Source of the DNA: Paenibacillus thalictri
GTDB lineage: Bacteria > Bacillota > Bacilli > Paenibacillales > NBRC-103111
DNA: 64,000 nt
Assembly: GCF_004307995.1 (NCBI RefSeq)
Contig: NZ_SIRE01000009.1
Span: 248,001-312,000, forward strand
Direction: 5' to 3'
The notes under the pieces were generated by a model. The model was not told where the DNA came from, did not search any database, and saw nothing but the letters and a program-made list of their open reading frames with translations. A program made the translations under genes and the position numbers. Shown one piece after another: positions 41,361 to 50,288 of the stretch; the first letter of the stretch is position 1; each line of letters starts with the position of its first letter.

Positions 41361-41392
41361 CGGGCCGAGTACGGCCGAAGGGAGAAGCGGGT

Positions 41393-42775
41393 ATGCACAT
41401 TTTGGAGAAGGCAAGGGAAATTCCGGTATTTTATGAAGCTGACGTCTGTGTGCTCGGCGGCAGCTGTACCGGGGTGTTTGCCGCCGTCAGGGCGGCAAGG
41501 CTTGGAGCCAAGGTGGTCATTGTAGAGAAGCAAAATGCGTTTGGAGGCGTCGCTGCATCGGGATTGGTTAATGTATGGCACACGATTTACGATACGGTGT
41601 TTCAACGGCAAATTATTGCGGGCATGACGCTGGAGACCGTCGAGCGGCTTCGCCGCAGAGACGCGGTGGACGAAGAGCAGCGCAGCCATTCCGTCGGTTA
41701 TGTGCTCAACACGGAGGAATTAAAAATCGAACTGGATGAGCTGATTAACGAAGCTGGCGTCAAGCCGTATTTGCATACGATGTTTGTTGCGCCGCATGTG
41801 GAGGACGGACAGCTTAAGGCGGTTATTGTTGAAAATAAATCCGGGCGGGGCGCTATTGCCGCCAACTATTTCATCGATGCTACGGGGGATGGGGATCTGT
41901 GCGCACGGCTTGGCTTAAGTCACCGCTTGTCCTCCCATTTCCAGCCTTCCACGATGTGCGCCAAGCTGAGCGGATGGGGAGCAAACGGCGATATCCAGGA
42001 TTCGGTAACAGGCACTGACAAGTTAACGGGAATTGATCTGCACCAGGCCCGGCTGCAGTATAAGGATGAGTTCGGGATTCCCGAAGGTTTCGGGTGGGGA
42101 CGGCACGTGCCGGGCAGCAGCGATACGTACATGTATGCCGGCACACGGGTTTACCATAAGAACAGCGCCGACGGTGAAGATTTGACCTTCAGCGAGATGG
42201 AAGGGCGGCGGCAGGTGCGGGCGATTATGGATTTGGTCCGCAAATACGGGCCGGATAACAAACTTGCCTTAGTTTCTTTGCCTTCGTATATCGGCACGCG
42301 GGAAACGCGCCATATGAACTGCGCTTACCGCTTAACCGGGGAGGATGTGCTGTACGGGAAACGGTTCGACGACGCCATCGCCAACGGCAGCTACCGGGTT
42401 GATGTGCATCATCAGGAGAAGCCGGGCCTCACATTCAAATATTTGGACGGCGAGCAGGTCTACATTCGTCCGGGGTATCCGCAAGAGGTCAGCCGCTGGA
42501 GAGGGCCGCTGGAGCAGGACCCGACGTTTTATCAGATTCCGTACCGCAGCTTGCTGCCCGATGGCCCGTTCCGCAATGTCATTGTGGCGGGGAGGATGCT
42601 GGATGCCGACGAGGAGGCGTTTGGCGGTGTGCGTGTCATGGTGAACATGAATCAGACCGGCGAAGCGGCTGGGGTAGCGGCGTATCTGGCATTGTCGCAA
42701 AGCAAAAGTTTCGGCGAGCTGGATTCGGGCCAAATCCGCAGCACGCTGACGCAGGGCGGTTCCCTCATCATTTAA
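41393..42775 (+). CDS. FAD-dependent oxidoreductase (FAD_oxidored family)
   Basis: 460 residues. N-terminal Rossmann motif ADVCVLGGSCTGVFAAVRAARLGAKVVIVEK with Gly22, 23 and 27 and the acidic end Glu45. A second FAD contact is FIDATGDGDLCARLG, and a C-terminal NVIVAGRMLDADEEAFGGVRVMVNMNQTGEAAG closes the fold. The family includes enzymes of unknown substrate often encoded with carbohydrate importers in Paenibacillus. GAAGGGAGAAG is 6-8 nt upstream of the ATG, and a terminator follows the stop. It probably acts on the imported compound in the cytoplasm; the reaction is unknown. Confidence 0.88.
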   Translation: MHILEKAREIPVFYEADVCVLGGSCTGVFAAVRAARLGAKVVIVEKQNAFGGVAASGLVNVWHTIYDTVFQRQIIAGMTLETVERLRRRDAVDEEQRSHSVGYVLNTEELKIELDELINEAGVKPYLHTMFVAPHVEDGQLKAVIVENKSGRGAIAANYFIDATGDGDLCARLGLSHRLSSHFQPSTMCAKLSGWGANGDIQDSVTGTDKLTGIDLHQARLQYKDEFGIPEGFGWGRHVPGSSDTYMYAGTRVYHKNSADGEDLTFSEMEGRRQVRAIMDLVRKYGPDNKLALVSLPSYIGTRETRHMNCAYRLTGEDVLYGKRFDDAIANGSYRVDVHHQEKPGLTFKYLDGEQVYIRPGYPQEVSRWRGPLEQDPTFYQIPYRSLLPDGPFRNVIVAGRMLDADEEAFGGVRVMVNMNQTGEAAGVAAYLALSQSKSFGELDSGQIRSTLTQGGSLII

Positions 42776-42790
42776 GCTATTATAATTTCC

Positions 42791-42822
42791 GTGGCGGAAG
42801 CAAGTCTTCCGCCACATTTTTT
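42791..42822 (+). terminator. Terminator of the LplB-YtcP-LplA operon
   Basis: GTGGCGGAAG (42791-42800) pairs perfectly with CTTCCGCCAC (42806-42815) around a 5-nt loop, followed by ATTTTTT. Confidence 0.92.
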
Positions 42823-42845
42823 CTATTTACCGCGAATCTACCTAT

Positions 42846-43337
42846 TCAGCAGCGGCAGGATCTGATCCTTCTGGCGATGTAAGGTTTCGATTTGTTCGTG
42901 ATCGCTCCATGGGGGAAACGGATACTGCCAATTATACGCTGTACGTCTTTATTGACCATCGTCTTCAAAATTTGAATCGGCTTGCGGTATTTTTTGTAAT
43001 CGTAGTCGCCGGTTTTTGGATCGACAAATTCGTAAGGCAGCTCTTCGGGCGTATCGTAGGCGAATACGTAGCCGTCGCGCTCAGCGATAAAAACAAGCGG
43101 CGAATCCCCATATCCTTGAGCGATCCACTCCGCTTTGGTCATTCTAAATACGATGATGCTGAAGATCGGGCCATATAATTTGCCTCCGTAGCGAAAAATG
43201 AACCGAACCGTATATTCCGCATCGTTGAACCTGTTTTTTTTGCTGAGCACACAATACCTTCCCCAGTATTTGGGGATTTTCAGCGTAAAGCCGAATCTCG
43301 CATCCTTATACAAAATAGTGCTTTTCCCAGCCGGCAT
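42846..43337 (-). CDS. Protein of unknown function (163 aa)
   Basis: No signal peptide or membrane segment. The opening TILYKDARFGFTLKIPKYWGRYCVL recalls the short GFTFxLPxxW domain found at the end of some Bacillus and Paenibacillus secreted proteins, but here it stands alone. The middle contains IFSIIVFRMTKAEWIAQ and VFAYDTPEELPYEF. It is basic and the C-terminus (RRIRSCRC) is Arg/Cys-rich. GGAGAGGAG is about 9 nt before the ATG. It lies 72 bp downstream of the SgrR-like gene on the same strand and may be read from it. Function unknown. Confidence 0.7.
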   Translation of the reverse strand: MPAGKSTILYKDARFGFTLKIPKYWGRYCVLSKKNRFNDAEYTVRFIFRYGGKLYGPIFSIIVFRMTKAEWIAQGYGDSPLVFIAERDGYVFAYDTPEELPYEFVDPKTGDYDYKKYRKPIQILKTMVNKDVQRIIGSIRFPHGAITNKSKPYIARRIRSCRC

Positions 43338-43409
43338 AATCTACCGCTCCTCTCCTTGCGTTTTCAACACAAAGATTGCTTATTTCATTGTATTCGAGAG
43401 GCGGGAGGA

Positions 43410-45197
43410 TTAAAGCTTGAACCAAATGTTTTTGAACTGTACATTATCCGGCGAGTCCAGCGAAATTCCTTTCACCGATGAATGGAACACCGTTCTTAAA
43501 TTGCGCCGATATAAAAACAGCAGCTGCCGCCTGTCGGTCAGCGCCGTTTCAATCTCCCTGAAAAGCTCAAGCCGCAGCTCGCGCGAGGGCTCTCCCAAAA
43601 TCCGCTTTAATCTTTGCCGCACCAGCGCTTTGACCTCGGGTTTCAGATGGTTTTGCATGCTGTTGTATAAATCGATCAGCCGCAGCTCCACATCGTTGTC
43701 CAGGATCAGCGAAAACAGCAGCAAATCGGCATGCAGCCGGCGTTCCCCTTTAAAATCCTCCACAGGCAGCAGCATCACCTCCAGCTTCAACCCGGATTGC
43801 CGGGCCAGTTGCTGCAGCAGCAAGGCGTCCTGCTCATAGTGGGGAATCGTGCAAAGCCGGATCGTTTCTCCGCGGTAACCGGCTTGAAACAGCCTGGTAC
43901 GGCTGGCTTCCGGATCGTTAGCGGCGCCATGGTCCGCGTCATCCGCAGCTTCGCCGACAAAGCTTACCAGCGGGGCGGCGTTGTCCGCCTTCAGCTCCCG
44001 CAGCAAGCTACCGGGGGACAACGTCTCGTAGACGGCGGCGCGAACTTCCTCATTTTCCAGCGGCCCTTGCTTTAGCAAATTAAAGGTAACAAACTTGCAG
44101 GTTGCGCCGCTGCGCTCCGCCTGGTTCCAGCCTTCCGAGGGCTCCTCCGGGAGCCGGTAATTGTGAATAATTTGAAAGCTCTCCATTGAACCCGGCGCTT
44201 CCGCAGCCTGCATATCCGGAAGATGCCACAGCTCCACCTCATCGAGATGGGCCCGGCCTTGAAAATAAGACGGGAACGCCTCCAGCACGCTGATGGACGC
44301 ATCGTGCCTGCTGAGACGGAAAGGTCCGGTGCCGATGGGGGCGGACCCAAACCGGTCGCCGCGCTCTTCGCATATGTCCTTCGGTACGATCGAGGCGCGG
44401 TTGGTTCCCAGAAACGGCAGGAACAGCTCGTTAGGTTCGTGCAGCCGGATGCGAACGGTAATCGGATCCAACGCTTCGATCGTATCCATCTGTTCGTACA
44501 CCCAGCGGTACAGCAGGCGGGAAGGCGAGGTTTTGAGACGATGCAGCGAATAAACGACGTCGTCTGCGGTCAGCTCGCGTCCGTGATGGAATAAGACTCC
44601 CTTGCGCAAATAAAAGGTCCAGGCCGTACGTCCGTCATCCGTTTCCCAAGCATGCGCCAGGTGGGGTTCGGTTGTTTGCTTCACCCGGTTATACCGCACA
44701 AGACTATCGAACAACTGATTCACAATTTGCGATTCCGCGGCAAAATTCATATGCAGCGGGTCCAATGTGGCGATTTTGGAAGTGACGGGGAATCGGAGCC
44801 TGTCGATACGCTTATCGTTGCGCAGCTCGCTGGAATGTCCGAAATGCCCGTTCAGCCAGTTATGAAAATGATCCTTCAGCGTAGCCGGAACCTCCGACAC
44901 ATTCATTTGCTCCAGAGCGCCGCGCAGATCTTTTTTCTGCACCAGATCCTGCGCCAATTGGATAATGACATCCTCCGTGCGAGCCAGAAACGTCAATTTG
45001 GATTTTTTGCCGCGGCCCCGTTCCGGAGACCAGGAGATCCAGCCGTTATCGCTCATCCTTTTGAGCAGCAGAACGGCATTGCGGTGCGTACAGCCAAGCG
45101 CCGCGGCGATTTCGTCAAGGGTGATGTCAAGCGAGGCGGTCTCTGCGGAAGAGGGCAGCTGCTGCCTCAAGCGGATATAGTGGCTTTCCAGTTTCAT
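43410..45197 (-). CDS. Second SgrR-like transcriptional regulator
   Basis: 595 residues with the SgrR layout: winged helix-turn-helix (LDEIAAALGCTHRNAVLLLKRMSDNGWISWSPERGRGKKSKL) in the first 75 residues, then a cytoplasmic family-5 solute-binding-like domain (NQLFDSLVRYN, PHLAHAWE, AWTFYLRKGVLFHHG, GTGPFRLSRHDASISVLE). TAGGAGGTAA lies just before the ATG. It is a paralogue-like counterpart of the regulator at 14723-16687 but has no MFS gene beside it. A palindrome and a motif shared with the first regulator lie upstream of its start. It may control itself and the unknown gene downstream. Confidence 0.9.
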   Translation of the reverse strand: MKLESHYIRLRQQLPSSAETASLDITLDEIAAALGCTHRNAVLLLKRMSDNGWISWSPERGRGKKSKLTFLARTEDVIIQLAQDLVQKKDLRGALEQMNVSEVPATLKDHFHNWLNGHFGHSSELRNDKRIDRLRFPVTSKIATLDPLHMNFAAESQIVNQLFDSLVRYNRVKQTTEPHLAHAWETDDGRTAWTFYLRKGVLFHHGRELTADDVVYSLHRLKTSPSRLLYRWVYEQMDTIEALDPITVRIRLHEPNELFLPFLGTNRASIVPKDICEERGDRFGSAPIGTGPFRLSRHDASISVLEAFPSYFQGRAHLDEVELWHLPDMQAAEAPGSMESFQIIHNYRLPEEPSEGWNQAERSGATCKFVTFNLLKQGPLENEEVRAAVYETLSPGSLLRELKADNAAPLVSFVGEAADDADHGAANDPEASRTRLFQAGYRGETIRLCTIPHYEQDALLLQQLARQSGLKLEVMLLPVEDFKGERRLHADLLLFSLILDNDVELRLIDLYNSMQNHLKPEVKALVRQRLKRILGEPSRELRLELFREIETALTDRRQLLFLYRRNLRTVFHSSVKGISLDSPDNVQFKNIWFKL

Positions 45198-45221
45198 GGA
45201 TTACCTCCTAAAACGGAAAAT

Positions 45222-45233
45222 ATGAAATTTCAT
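45222..45233. promoter_or_regulatory. 12-bp perfect palindrome upstream of the second SgrR-like gene
   Basis: ATGAAATTTCAT centred 30 bp upstream of the ATG on the minus strand. A candidate autoregulatory site between the likely promoter and the ribosome site. Confidence 0.4.
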
Positions 45234-45242
45234 GATATAAAC

Positions 45243-45258
45243 TTACTCTTTTTATTCC
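45243..45258 (-). promoter_or_regulatory. 16-nt motif shared with the other SgrR-like gene
   Basis: Minus strand GGAATAAAAAGAGTAA; the plus strand at 14589-14604 reads GGAATAAAAAGTGTAA, so 15 of 16 bases agree and both point toward an SgrR-like gene. Distances to the starts differ (about 45 and 118 nt). Confidence 0.35.
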
Positions 45259-45300
45259 TATTTTACAAACTACAATAAAAGTATAGGCCTGACTGGGCAA

Positions 45301-45467
45301 GGCCACTGAAAAAAGAGCGGAGTGAGCGAAATCATGCTGGAGAAGCGCCAGCGTTCGCTTTTGTCCCCGAATTTCACCTGCCGCAAGCAGGAAAATTCAA
45401 GAAATTCGGGGACAATTGGCGATCGGAAGCATGATTGCCTCATACAGCGTTCACTTTTTCTGTGGCC
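45301..45467. mobile_element. MITE-like palindromic element, copy 2
   Basis: 167 bp, opposite orientation to copy 1. Termini GGCCACTGAAAAAAG and an imperfect inverted match ending at 45467. The inner 12-bp arms TTGTCCCCGAAT (45361-45372) and ATTCGGGGACAA (45404-45415) are identical to copy 1. A 9-bp direct repeat, TGACTGGGC, flanks it at 45290-45298 and 45469-45477, a different sequence from the repeat around copy 1. No protein is encoded. Confidence 0.75.
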
Positions 45468-45532
45468 ATGACTGGGCGGATATGCAGCCCGCAGAGCCGA
45501 TTGCAATGAAAACCATAGGGAGGTTTCGAAAG

Positions 45533-45871
45533 ATGAATATGTCAATCCATTGGACCGAGCAGCTTGCAGGCGAGATGGCGTCGTCGCTCATTCACTCCGA
45601 GAATCATAAAGACCTGGCGGAAAAGGTGCTGAAGTTGGTGCGCTTGATGTATCAACTGGAAAGAGGGGAGGACGGTACTGACGAAGAGGCGGTAGAGGAT
45701 GCGCTGCTCCGGCTGCCGCGGCGTTGGCATGCGCTGATTTGGGCTGCGGCTGAATGCCGAAGCGGCCAAAGGCATTTATATGGCATCAGCTTGGAGCAGA
45801 AGCTGAATGAAGCCGAAGCGGAAGCATTTGCCCGCTATGCGGCGAGACAGGTCCGATTTTATTTTGAGTAA
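45533..45871 (+). CDS. Small soluble protein of unknown function (112 aa)
   Basis: Helical, charged protein (MNMSIHWTEQLAGEMASSLIHSENHKDLAEKVLKLVRLM...). No membrane segment. GGGAGG is 9 nt before the ATG at 45533. The open frame upstream to 45416 runs into the mobile element and is not taken. The gene ends 18 nt before a DUF4173-like membrane protein, so the two are probably an operon. I do not recognise the family; the QRHLYGISLEQKLNEAEAEAFARYAARQ tail could be a protein-protein contact region. Confidence 0.7.
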   Translation: MNMSIHWTEQLAGEMASSLIHSENHKDLAEKVLKLVRLMYQLERGEDGTDEEAVEDALLRLPRRWHALIWAAAECRSGQRHLYGISLEQKLNEAEAEAFARYAARQVRFYFE

Positions 45872-45889
45872 GGGAGGCTTGGCTTACAG

Positions 45890-47389
45890 ATGAATGCGTC
45901 CATCGCTGCTTTTTTCATGCAATCCACTGATCGGAAACGTCTTATCCTGGCGCTGTGTTGCGGAATCGTGTTTGACCTGTTGTTCTACGACAAGGAGTTC
46001 GGCGTATCCTGTCTGCTGTTCACAGCCGTTATATATGCCTATTTCTATTTGGCGTCGCCGGAAGCGATGCCGCTGCGGTTCGGCAAACATCATCTTCCGC
46101 TGGTGCCTGTAGGTTTGCTTGCGCTGACCTATACGCTCGTATGGAGCGAGCTGTTCCGCTTCCTCAACGCGGCGGCCATTCCGGCGTTGATTGCCGCGCA
46201 TACGACCAAGCTATACGGCGGCAGCAGAAGAGATTGGCAGAATGGCCGGTTCTACATGGATGTGCTTGACCAGGCGATAGCCAAAAGCATACGCCAACTG
46301 CCCCAGCCGTTCCGTATGATCGGCGATGCGCTGCGGGCCAGAATCACGGCCAGCCGCTTTCAAGGCGCAGTCAAGGTAGGCTTGGGATTGCTGATTGCCG
46401 TCCCGCTGCTGGGGGTTGTCGTCGCGTTGCTTGCTTCGGCGGATAAAATGTTCAGCCGGCTTTTGGGTGAGCTGCCGGATCTGTTCGGGCATCTCGATTT
46501 GGGCGCCCCGCTTCGCCATGGGATGCTCATATTGCTCATCGCCGTGGCGTTGTTCTGTTATGTGCGAGGATTGCTTGTTCAAGGCCGCTCCACAGCTGAA
46601 GTTATAGCAGCACCGGCCGAACTCAACCAAGGGATGAGGTTCGATCCGGTCGTAACGGTGACCGTGCTTGCCGCGCTGAATTGCGTTTATGTGTTGTTTA
46701 CACTGGTGCAATTTTCTTATTTATTCGGAGGCGGAGGAACGCTGCTGCCCGAAGATATGACTTATGCCGAATATGCAAGACGGGGCTTTGCCGAGCTGGT
46801 CGTCGTAACAGTCATCAATTTTACGCTGCTGATGGCGGTGCTTCATGGCGTAAACAAAACCGGCGCCAAGTTATACGCAGCGGTCAGACTGCTGCTGGGC
46901 GTGCTGGTGTGCTGTACCGGCGTGATGTTGTTCTCGGCATTTTACCGGCTGTCGATGTATGAGGAAGCGTACGGCTACACCTATACAAGGTTGTTGGTAC
47001 ATGCATTTATGGTATTTCTGCTTGTGCTTTTTGTCCTGGCATTAGTGAAACTTGCGCGTGAACGGTTTTCTTTGGCGAAGCCGTATATGTTGGCGGCGAT
47101 TGCGTCTTATCTGCTTCTGAATTACATCAATGTGGATGCGGTGATCGCCAAAAACAACATCGCCCGGTATGAGACTTCCGGGAATATCGACGTTGCTTAT
47201 TTGGCCGGCTTGTCTTACGACGCCGTGCCGCAGCTCATCCGTCTGTACCGTGACCATCCCGAGCTGCCGGGGTTCGAGGCCGGTTTGCAGCGATTGCGCG
47301 AACGTGCGGAGAGGCCGCAAGCGTGGGCTTCATGGAATCTTTCAAAACATAAAGCGGCTCAGATGCTTGCCGGATTGGGCAAGCCTTAA
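45890..47389 (+). CDS. DUF4173-like integral membrane protein
   Basis: 499 residues with about ten hydrophobic helices. The C-terminal NYINVDAVIAKNNIARYETSGNIDVAYLAGLSYDAVPQLIRLY is the hallmark of the DUF4153/DUF4173 group, which in many Bacillales lies beside regulators or sensor proteins. No enzymatic motif is seen and function is unknown. GGGAGG precedes the ATG by about 12 nt. The small upstream gene and this one are close and same-strand. Confidence 0.85.
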   Translation: MNASIAAFFMQSTDRKRLILALCCGIVFDLLFYDKEFGVSCLLFTAVIYAYFYLASPEAMPLRFGKHHLPLVPVGLLALTYTLVWSELFRFLNAAAIPALIAAHTTKLYGGSRRDWQNGRFYMDVLDQAIAKSIRQLPQPFRMIGDALRARITASRFQGAVKVGLGLLIAVPLLGVVVALLASADKMFSRLLGELPDLFGHLDLGAPLRHGMLILLIAVALFCYVRGLLVQGRSTAEVIAAPAELNQGMRFDPVVTVTVLAALNCVYVLFTLVQFSYLFGGGGTLLPEDMTYAEYARRGFAELVVVTVINFTLLMAVLHGVNKTGAKLYAAVRLLLGVLVCCTGVMLFSAFYRLSMYEEAYGYTYTRLLVHAFMVFLLVLFVLALVKLARERFSLAKPYMLAAIASYLLLNYINVDAVIAKNNIARYETSGNIDVAYLAGLSYDAVPQLIRLYRDHPELPGFEAGLQRLRERAERPQAWASWNLSKHKAAQMLAGLGKP

Positions 47390-47562
47390 AGATCAGCTTT
47401 AAGCGGCGGAGCGAACCGAAAGCTGGGGCCGGGGATGCCCGTGTTGCAAACAAATTTGTAAAACATTGCTTATTTTTCGTGTAAAAAGCAGAGGTTGACC
47501 GCTAACCGCTTCTGAAGCGGGATTAAGTTGGGGATACGAGGTTTGGTCGCTTTAGGCCGCTA
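47390..47562. promoter_or_regulatory. Control region upstream of the pxp operon
   Basis: Contains the 10-bp palindrome ACAAATTTGT (47450-47459) and a 15-nt near-palindrome CCGCTTCTGAAGCGG (47506-47520). TTGTAA (47455-47460) with TGTAAA 18 bp on is a possible promoter. All are by-eye candidates. Confidence 0.3.
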
Positions 47563-48336
47563 ATGATAAAATGGAAGAACAGAAGGGAAAAGGGGGGGAC
47601 TCCAATCCGATACTTGGACATATCACCGCTTGGGGATAACTCCATGATCATACGGCTCGGCGAACAGGCGGATGAAGAGACCCATAAGAAGGTCCGTGCG
47701 GTGTCTGAATGTTTATCCCTGCATCCATTCGACGGGATGGTGGAAGTGATTCCCGCCTTTACATCGGTAGCGGTCGTATACGATCCGGCGCGTATGTTTT
47801 TGCAGCGTGATATTACCGGATCTCACAGTGAAATACGTTATCCGTTCGAGAGGGTACGGGATATGTTGCAGCGGATCATGGAACAACTCAGCGAGACCGC
47901 AGATCGTAAAAGCAGACTTGTGGAGATTCCGGTGTGTTATGGCGGCGCATATGGCCCGGATCTTGATCAAGTGGCTGAAATCAACCGGCTTACGCCGGAG
48001 GAAGTGGTGCATATCCACAGTTCTTCCGAGTATTTGGTCTATTTGATCGGTTTTGCCCCGGGTTTCCCCTATCTGGGCGGCATGGATCCGCGTATTGCCG
48101 CCCCGCGCAGGCAGACCCCAAGGCTGGCGGTTCCTTCCGGAAGCGTGGGCATTGCAGGGGAACAGACAGGCGTCTATCCGCTGGAATCGCCGGGAGGCTG
48201 GCAGCTGATCGGCAGAACGCCAATCTCCTTATTTGTGCCGGATCAGTCGCCTCCCGTTCTGGTGGAAGCGGGCGATGTGATCCGGTTTTATCCTATTTCC
48301 CGCCAAACGTTTGAGGAATGGGGGGAAGGGATATGA
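47563..48336 (+). CDS. pxpB: 5-oxoprolinase subunit PxpB (KipI-like)
   Basis: About 257 residues. With PxpC and PxpA it hydrolyses 5-oxoproline (pyroglutamate) to glutamate using ATP. The cyclophilin-like fold starts at IRYLDISPLGDNSMIIRLGE. The central YLVYLIGFAPGFPYLGGMDPRIAAPRR and GSVGIAGEQTGVYPLESPGGWQLIGRTP are family signatures. The true start is uncertain: the ATG at 47563 has no ribosome site, while a G-run at 47592-47598 points to a start nearer IRYLDIS, where only ATC (47605) or TTG (47614) is available. Overlaps pxpC by 4 nt. Confidence 0.92.
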   Translation: MIKWKNRREKGGTPIRYLDISPLGDNSMIIRLGEQADEETHKKVRAVSECLSLHPFDGMVEVIPAFTSVAVVYDPARMFLQRDITGSHSEIRYPFERVRDMLQRIMEQLSETADRKSRLVEIPVCYGGAYGPDLDQVAEINRLTPEEVVHIHSSSEYLVYLIGFAPGFPYLGGMDPRIAAPRRQTPRLAVPSGSVGIAGEQTGVYPLESPGGWQLIGRTPISLFVPDQSPPVLVEAGDVIRFYPISRQTFEEWGEGI

Positions 48337-49337
48337 GTATCCATGTACGCAAACCGGGTATGCTGACGACCCTGCAGGATTTGGGCAGATGGGGGCTGCA
48401 GCGATACGGGGTTATCGTCGGTGGGGCGATGGATTCGTTTGCCCATCGGGCGGCGCAGCTGCTGGTCGGAAACGCAGGGACGGAAGCATCGCTGGAGATG
48501 ACCGTGACGGGAGCCCATCTTGTATTTGAACAGCCGGCGCTCATCGCCATATGCGGCGCCGAGATGAATCCGCAAGCGGACGGACAACCCGTCCCGATGT
48601 GGAGGCCGGTTTATGTGCGGGAAGGAACGGTGCTGCAGTTCGGCGCTGCCCGGTTGGGGTGCCGGTGTTACTTGGCTGTGGCGGGCGGGTTCGATGTGCC
48701 TCCGGTCATGAACAGCCAATCGACGTATATTCGCGCAGGACTTGGCGGATTCCGCGGACGGGCGCTCCAGCCGGGAGACAAGCTCGAGGTTAAGCCGGCC
48801 TCGCAGCTCGCAGGTATGATCGCCGGCCGTCTAAGCGGCTGTTTGCAAGGTGCATCCTCAGCGGCGGCCTCTTGGTCGGTCACCCGCGAAATGATCCCTC
48901 CCTATGAAGCAAACCCAACCGTACGCATCATTTCCGGCGCGCAGTATGAATCGTTTACTGCTGAGAGCAAGAGCCGGTTGACCGCTCAACCTTATGTCGT
49001 GCAGCCGCAATCGGACCGAATGGGCTACCGTTTGGCAGGACCGCCGCTGCAGCTTGCTGTAAACAAAGAAATGATATCCGAGCCGGTCACCTTTGGCACC
49101 GTGCAGGTGCCGCCGGACGGGCAGCCGATCGTACTGATGGCAGACCGCCAAACGACGGGCGGTTATCCGAAAGCGGCTCAAGTGATTACGGCGGATTTGC
49201 CGCTGCTTGCCCAACTGCAGATGGGCGGCGCCGTGCGCTTCAAAATGGTTGATTTGCACGAAGCGCAGGAAGAACTGCTGATATCGGAATTTAATATGAA
49301 TGTGCTGAAAAAAAGCATTCGGATGCAGTTGATTTAA
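48333..49337 (+). CDS. pxpC: 5-oxoprolinase subunit PxpC
   Basis: 334 residues. Biotin-dependent-carboxyltransferase-like fold with the family opening IHVRKPGMLTTLQDLGRWGLQRYGV and GGAMDSFAHRAAQLLVGN. Further signatures are CYLAVAGGFDVPPVMNSQSTY and QTTGGYPKAAQVI. The ATG at 48333 overlaps the stop of pxpB (ATGA) and has GGGGGAAGGG upstream; the frame's earlier ATG at 48318 is not used. Works with PxpB in the ATP-dependent opening of 5-oxoproline. Confidence 0.94.
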   Translation: MSIHVRKPGMLTTLQDLGRWGLQRYGVIVGGAMDSFAHRAAQLLVGNAGTEASLEMTVTGAHLVFEQPALIAICGAEMNPQADGQPVPMWRPVYVREGTVLQFGAARLGCRCYLAVAGGFDVPPVMNSQSTYIRAGLGGFRGRALQPGDKLEVKPASQLAGMIAGRLSGCLQGASSAAASWSVTREMIPPYEANPTVRIISGAQYESFTAESKSRLTAQPYVVQPQSDRMGYRLAGPPLQLAVNKEMISEPVTFGTVQVPPDGQPIVLMADRQTTGGYPKAAQVITADLPLLAQLQMGGAVRFKMVDLHEAQEELLISEFNMNVLKKSIRMQLI

Positions 49338-49376
49338 GCTTCACTTAATCACCTGATACGTAAGGGGAGACCGGTC

Positions 49377-50144
49377 ATGAAATATGTTGATCTGAACTGC
49401 GATATGGGGGAAAGCTTCGGCGCCTATACGCTCGGAAACGATGCGGAGATGCTGAAGTATGTGAGCTCGGCGAATATCGCTTGCGGCTTTCATGCCGGAG
49501 ATCCAGGGACGATGCGCCAAACGGTGAAGCTTGCGCTGGAATATGGCACAGCGATCGGCGCGCATCCGGGTCTGCCGGATTTGGCCGGTTTCGGGCGCAG
49601 GAAAATGAGTATTTCCCCGCAGGAGGCCTATGAAATGACTGTGTATCAGATCGGCTCGTTGTGGGCGTTTGTCCGTTCGGAGGGAGGCGTGATGCGGCAT
49701 GTGAAGCCGCACGGAGAGCTATACAATATGGCCGCCGCCGATAGCGGATTGGCGGAAGCGATTGCGGAGGCCGTGTATAAGGTCGAGCCGGAGCTGGTTT
49801 TGTACGGCCTCTCCGGGAGCGAGTTGATCCGGGCGGGAGAGAAAGCGGGTCTGCGGACGGCAAGCGAGGTATTTGCGGACCGCACGTACCAGCAAGACGG
49901 CTCGTTAACGCCAAGACGTATACCCGGATCTGTGTTGACGGACGATCAGGAGGCGGCCCGGCAAGTCATTCGCATGGTGAGCGAAGGTAAAGTGCGTTCC
50001 GTGCAAAACATCGATATCTCCATTCAAGCCGACACGGTTTGCATACATGGCGATGGGGCGCATGCGGTACCATTTGCCGCTGCGGTCAGCGGCTCGTTAA
50101 AGCAGGCGGGCATCGTCGTACAGGCTGTCGGCTTAACGCGATAA
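49377..50144 (+). CDS. pxpA: 5-oxoprolinase subunit PxpA (LamB/YcsF family)
   Basis: 255 residues. The N-terminal [19 protein letters not shown] and the [15 protein letters not shown] metal-site segment are typical, as are [12 protein letters not shown] and a C-terminal [11 protein letters not shown]. Catalyses the glutamate-forming hydrolysis with PxpB/PxpC. AAGGGGAG is 8 nt before the ATG. The order here is B-C-A, while in Bacillus subtilis ycsF (pxpA) comes before kipI and kipA. A terminator follows about 40 bp downstream. Confidence 0.95.
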   Translation: MKYVDLNCDMGESFGAYTLGNDAEMLKYVSSANIACGFHAGDPGTMRQTVKLALEYGTAIGAHPGLPDLAGFGRRKMSISPQEAYEMTVYQIGSLWAFVRSEGGVMRHVKPHGELYNMAAADSGLAEAIAEAVYKVEPELVLYGLSGSELIRAGEKAGLRTASEVFADRTYQQDGSLTPRRIPGSVLTDDQEAARQVIRMVSEGKVRSVQNIDISIQADTVCIHGDGAHAVPFAAAVSGSLKQAGIVVQAVGLTR

Positions 50145-50181
50145 CCAAAACTGCAAAGTCTATGACAAAGCTGCTCGCGCC

Positions 50182-50206
50182 AGCCCGGTTTTTAAGCCGG
50201 GTTTTT
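50182..50206 (+). terminator. Terminator of the pxp operon
   Basis: CCCGG (50184-50188) pairs with CCGGG (50197-50201), followed by TTTTT. The stem is short but the T-run is clear. Confidence 0.65.
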
Positions 50207-50245
50207 CGTTGCATTTGGCGGTCCGGCGACCGGTGGCATATAGCA

Positions 50246-50271
50246 AACGCCGCGGAGGAAACCGCGGCGTT
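50246..50271 (-). terminator. Hairpin after the HAD gene
   Basis: AACGCCGCGG (50246-50255) and CCGCGGCGTT (50262-50271), perfect 10-bp stem with a 6-nt loop, 18 bp beyond the stop of the minus-strand HAD gene. Only TTT follows on the minus strand, so it may be a partial terminator. Confidence 0.5.
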
Positions 50272-50288
50272 GTGATGGTTTGCCGCTT

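Noticed and set aside
45416..45532. N-terminal extension of the 112-residue protein into the mobile element
   Set aside because: The strong GGGAGG site fits the ATG at 45533. The upstream part is encoded by the repeat and is not protein-like.
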